Shown piece after piece: positions 5,085-5,207 of a stretch of DNA of 5,207 nt. The notes below the pieces were generated by a model. That model was given only the letters and a program-made list of their open reading frames with translations, had not been told where the DNA came from and ran no database searches. A program made the translations under genes and the position numbers. Numbering within the stretch: position 1 is the stretch's first letter; the number at the start of each line of letters is the position of its first letter. Source of the stretch: a bacterium (GTDB taxonomy: Bacteria > Ratteibacteria > UBA8468 > B48-G9 > JAFGKM01); NCBI GenBank assembly GCA_023230585.1, contig JALNXB010000092.1, positions 1 through 5,207 of the forward strand. The letters are read 5' to 3'.

Positions 5085-5207
5085 AAAAAAGTAAGAGGTG
5101 TTATCTACTCACTCTGGTACTACGGCGCATACACCTTCTACGCCACAATCGGGCACTCTGAGAACTCACCCTTCTGCACAAAGAGCGTCTCCGAAGGGCT
5201 TAACAGG
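5085..5207 (+). repeat. ~120-bp dispersed repeat, right copy (cut by window end)
   Basis: Inverted partner of 182-301, starting at an A-tract (5085-5090) and running to the window edge at CTTAACAGG, so its true end is unknown. The plus-strand frame encodes KKVRGVIYSLWYYGAY and onward to SVSEGLNR. A TAA stop lies just upstream (5076-5078) with no start codon between it and the conserved core, so the frame cannot be a complete gene as it stands. It carries one extra in-frame codon compared with the left copy. Confidence 0.8.

Larger units (their letters stand above)
4708..5207. other. Non-coding right flank, repeat mosaic
   Basis: Nothing here reads as a convincing gene. The region holds degenerate palindromic fragments (GAGATTGTCGCAG, GATTGCCATTGC), the split repeat, two or three hairpins and the right copy of the 120-bp repeat. 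CTCGGGA occurs three times (4962-4968, 4972-4978, 5038-5044). CGCAATTTGCG (4941-4951) is a near-perfect palindrome, and GTCCC (4958-4962) pairs with GGGAC (4975-4979). No tRNA or other structured RNA gene was recognised. Confidence 0.6.

Noticed and set aside
182..5207. Composite transposon bounded by the inverted 120-bp repeats
   Set aside because: No transposase or recombinase lies between them, the other flank modules are in a different order, and no target-site duplication can be seen because the right copy is cut by the window end.

Overview
The window looks like chromosomal DNA from an AT-rich, uncultured-type bacterium. The evidence is A+T-rich genes with bacterial starts, Shine-Dalgarno sites before the minus-strand genes, secreted cohesin and HEAT proteins, and intergenic regions packed with GC-richer palindromic repeats. 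This mix recalls candidate phyla near Omnitrophota/Planctomycetota, but that placement is an inference from protein style, not a demonstrated one.

Layout. Bases 1-301 are non-coding and hold a mosaic of short palindromic repeats. They end in a ~120-bp dispersed repeat whose inverted copy lies at the other end of the window (5085-5207). Two plus-strand genes follow (339-2377) and overlap by 4 nt (ATGA): a small secreted HEAT-repeat-like protein, then a 503-residue secreted multidomain protein. The latter has an N-terminal cohesin domain, an N/Q/S/T/P-rich linker, a bacterial-repeat (InlB-B-like) beta domain, an Ig-like domain and a degenerate second cohesin-like domain. They converge on a minus-strand operon (4648 down to 2464) across an 86-bp gap with no clear terminator.

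The minus-strand operon has a good sigma70-type promoter (TTGACA, 17-bp spacer, TAAATT). It encodes, in transcription order, a zinc-dependent sorbitol/polyol dehydrogenase (MDR family), a half-size UPF0016/TMEM165-GDT1 cation transporter, and a short-chain dehydrogenase very like sorbitol-6-phosphate 2-dehydrogenase (SorD). The two oxidoreductases suggest polyol/ketose interconversion feeding fructose or fructose-6-phosphate to glycolysis. The role of the membrane protein between them is open; manganese or calcium export is the family function.

Bases 4708-5207 are again non-coding. They contain a repeat apparently interrupted by an inverted copy of itself, a strong CCTCTCCC hairpin, smaller palindromes, a hairpin unit shared with the left flank, and the right copy of the ~120-bp repeat. 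No RNA gene, CRISPR array, transposase or phage gene is visible. The least explained items are the repeats, which show a faint protein-coding signature, and the secreted HEAT/cohesin pair.
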